Source: JAYUHK01 sp043767025 (lineage in GTDB: Bacteria; Bacteroidota; Bacteroidia; Chitinophagales; Saprospiraceae). From it: a stretch of DNA of 5,930 nucleotides. Within the stretch, counting starts at the first letter, position 1. Each line of letters begins with the position of its first letter. The notes under the pieces were generated by a model. That model was not told the DNA's origin. It made no database searches and saw only the letters and a program-made list of their open reading frames with translations. Position numbers and translations under genes: made by a program. Location of the stretch: assembly GCA_043767025.1 (NCBI GenBank), contig JAYUHK010000221.1, positions 1 through 5,930 on the forward strand, read 5' to 3'. Shown one piece after another: positions 5,863 through 5,930 of the stretch.

Positions 5863-5930
5863 TTGGCAGCGACTTACTCTCCCACATACTTGATGCAGTA
5901 CCATCAGCGCAAGGCAGCTTAACTTCTCTG
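5863..5930 (-). rRNA. rrf: 5S ribosomal RNA, 3' part (cut by window edge)
   Basis: The minus strand reads CAGAGAAGTTAAGCTGCC, then GATGGTACTGC, then GGGAGAGTAAGTCGCTGCCAA. These are the conserved blocks of the 3' half of bacterial 5S rRNA, including the terminal GCUGCC strand of helix I. About 68 of the roughly 110-120 nucleotides are present; the 5' part lies beyond the right edge. The 3' end is placed at 5863-5865 by the end of helix I and is uncertain by a few bases. A complete rRNA operon, with 23S and 16S further right, is expected but not visible. Confidence 0.93.

Noticed and set aside
1..5930. A multi-gene defence or mobile system
   Set aside because: No transposase, integrase, nuclease, helicase, toxin-antitoxin or phage gene is encoded; the three genes are an exported glycosidase, a T9SS cargo protein and an outer-membrane barrel beside an rRNA operon.

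Overview
The window comes from a member of the Bacteroidota, probably a Cytophagales- or Saprospirales-like environmental lineage. Three things support this. One protein ends in a type IX secretion (T9SS) type A sorting domain, a system confined to this phylum. All three genes encode signal peptides whose predicted cleavage leaves an N-terminal Gln, and none has a Shine-Dalgarno sequence in its very AT-rich leader. Promoter-like sites also fit the Bacteroidota -7 consensus TAnnTTTG better than a sigma70 -10 box. The exact genus cannot be read from the sequence.

Layout. Positions 1-262 are non-coding, with a nested palindromic element at about 40-96 that looks like a dispersed repeat. Positions 263-2314 (+) encode an exported GH65 family enzyme that carries both glutamates expected of the hydrolase type (kojibiose hydrolase / PGGHG-like), not the phosphorylase type. 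A long imperfect inverted repeat at 2321-2408 separates it from a convergent gene and probably terminates both. Positions 2455-3915 (-) encode a T9SS-secreted protein with about seven propeller-like repeats. Positions 4065-5534 (-) encode a putative outer-membrane protein that looks like two fused copies of one beta-barrel. Positions 5535-5862 are an AT-rich spacer rich in hairpins. Positions 5863-5930 (-) are the 3' part of a 5S rRNA gene with its terminator at 5816-5851, so an rRNA operon lies beyond the right edge and points into this window.

The three proteins share an envelope or extracellular theme (periplasmic glycosidase, secreted propeller, outer-membrane barrel). The sequence gives no strong evidence that they form one pathway. 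There is no SusC/SusD pair or regulator around the glycosidase, and it is transcribed against the other two. The two minus-strand genes are 149 bp apart and may be read from one or two promoters. No clear new defence or mobile system is present. The most unusual items are the duplicated barrel, the plus-strand terminator-like hairpin in the leader of that gene (with a possible antisense RNA), and the two palindromic intergenic elements.
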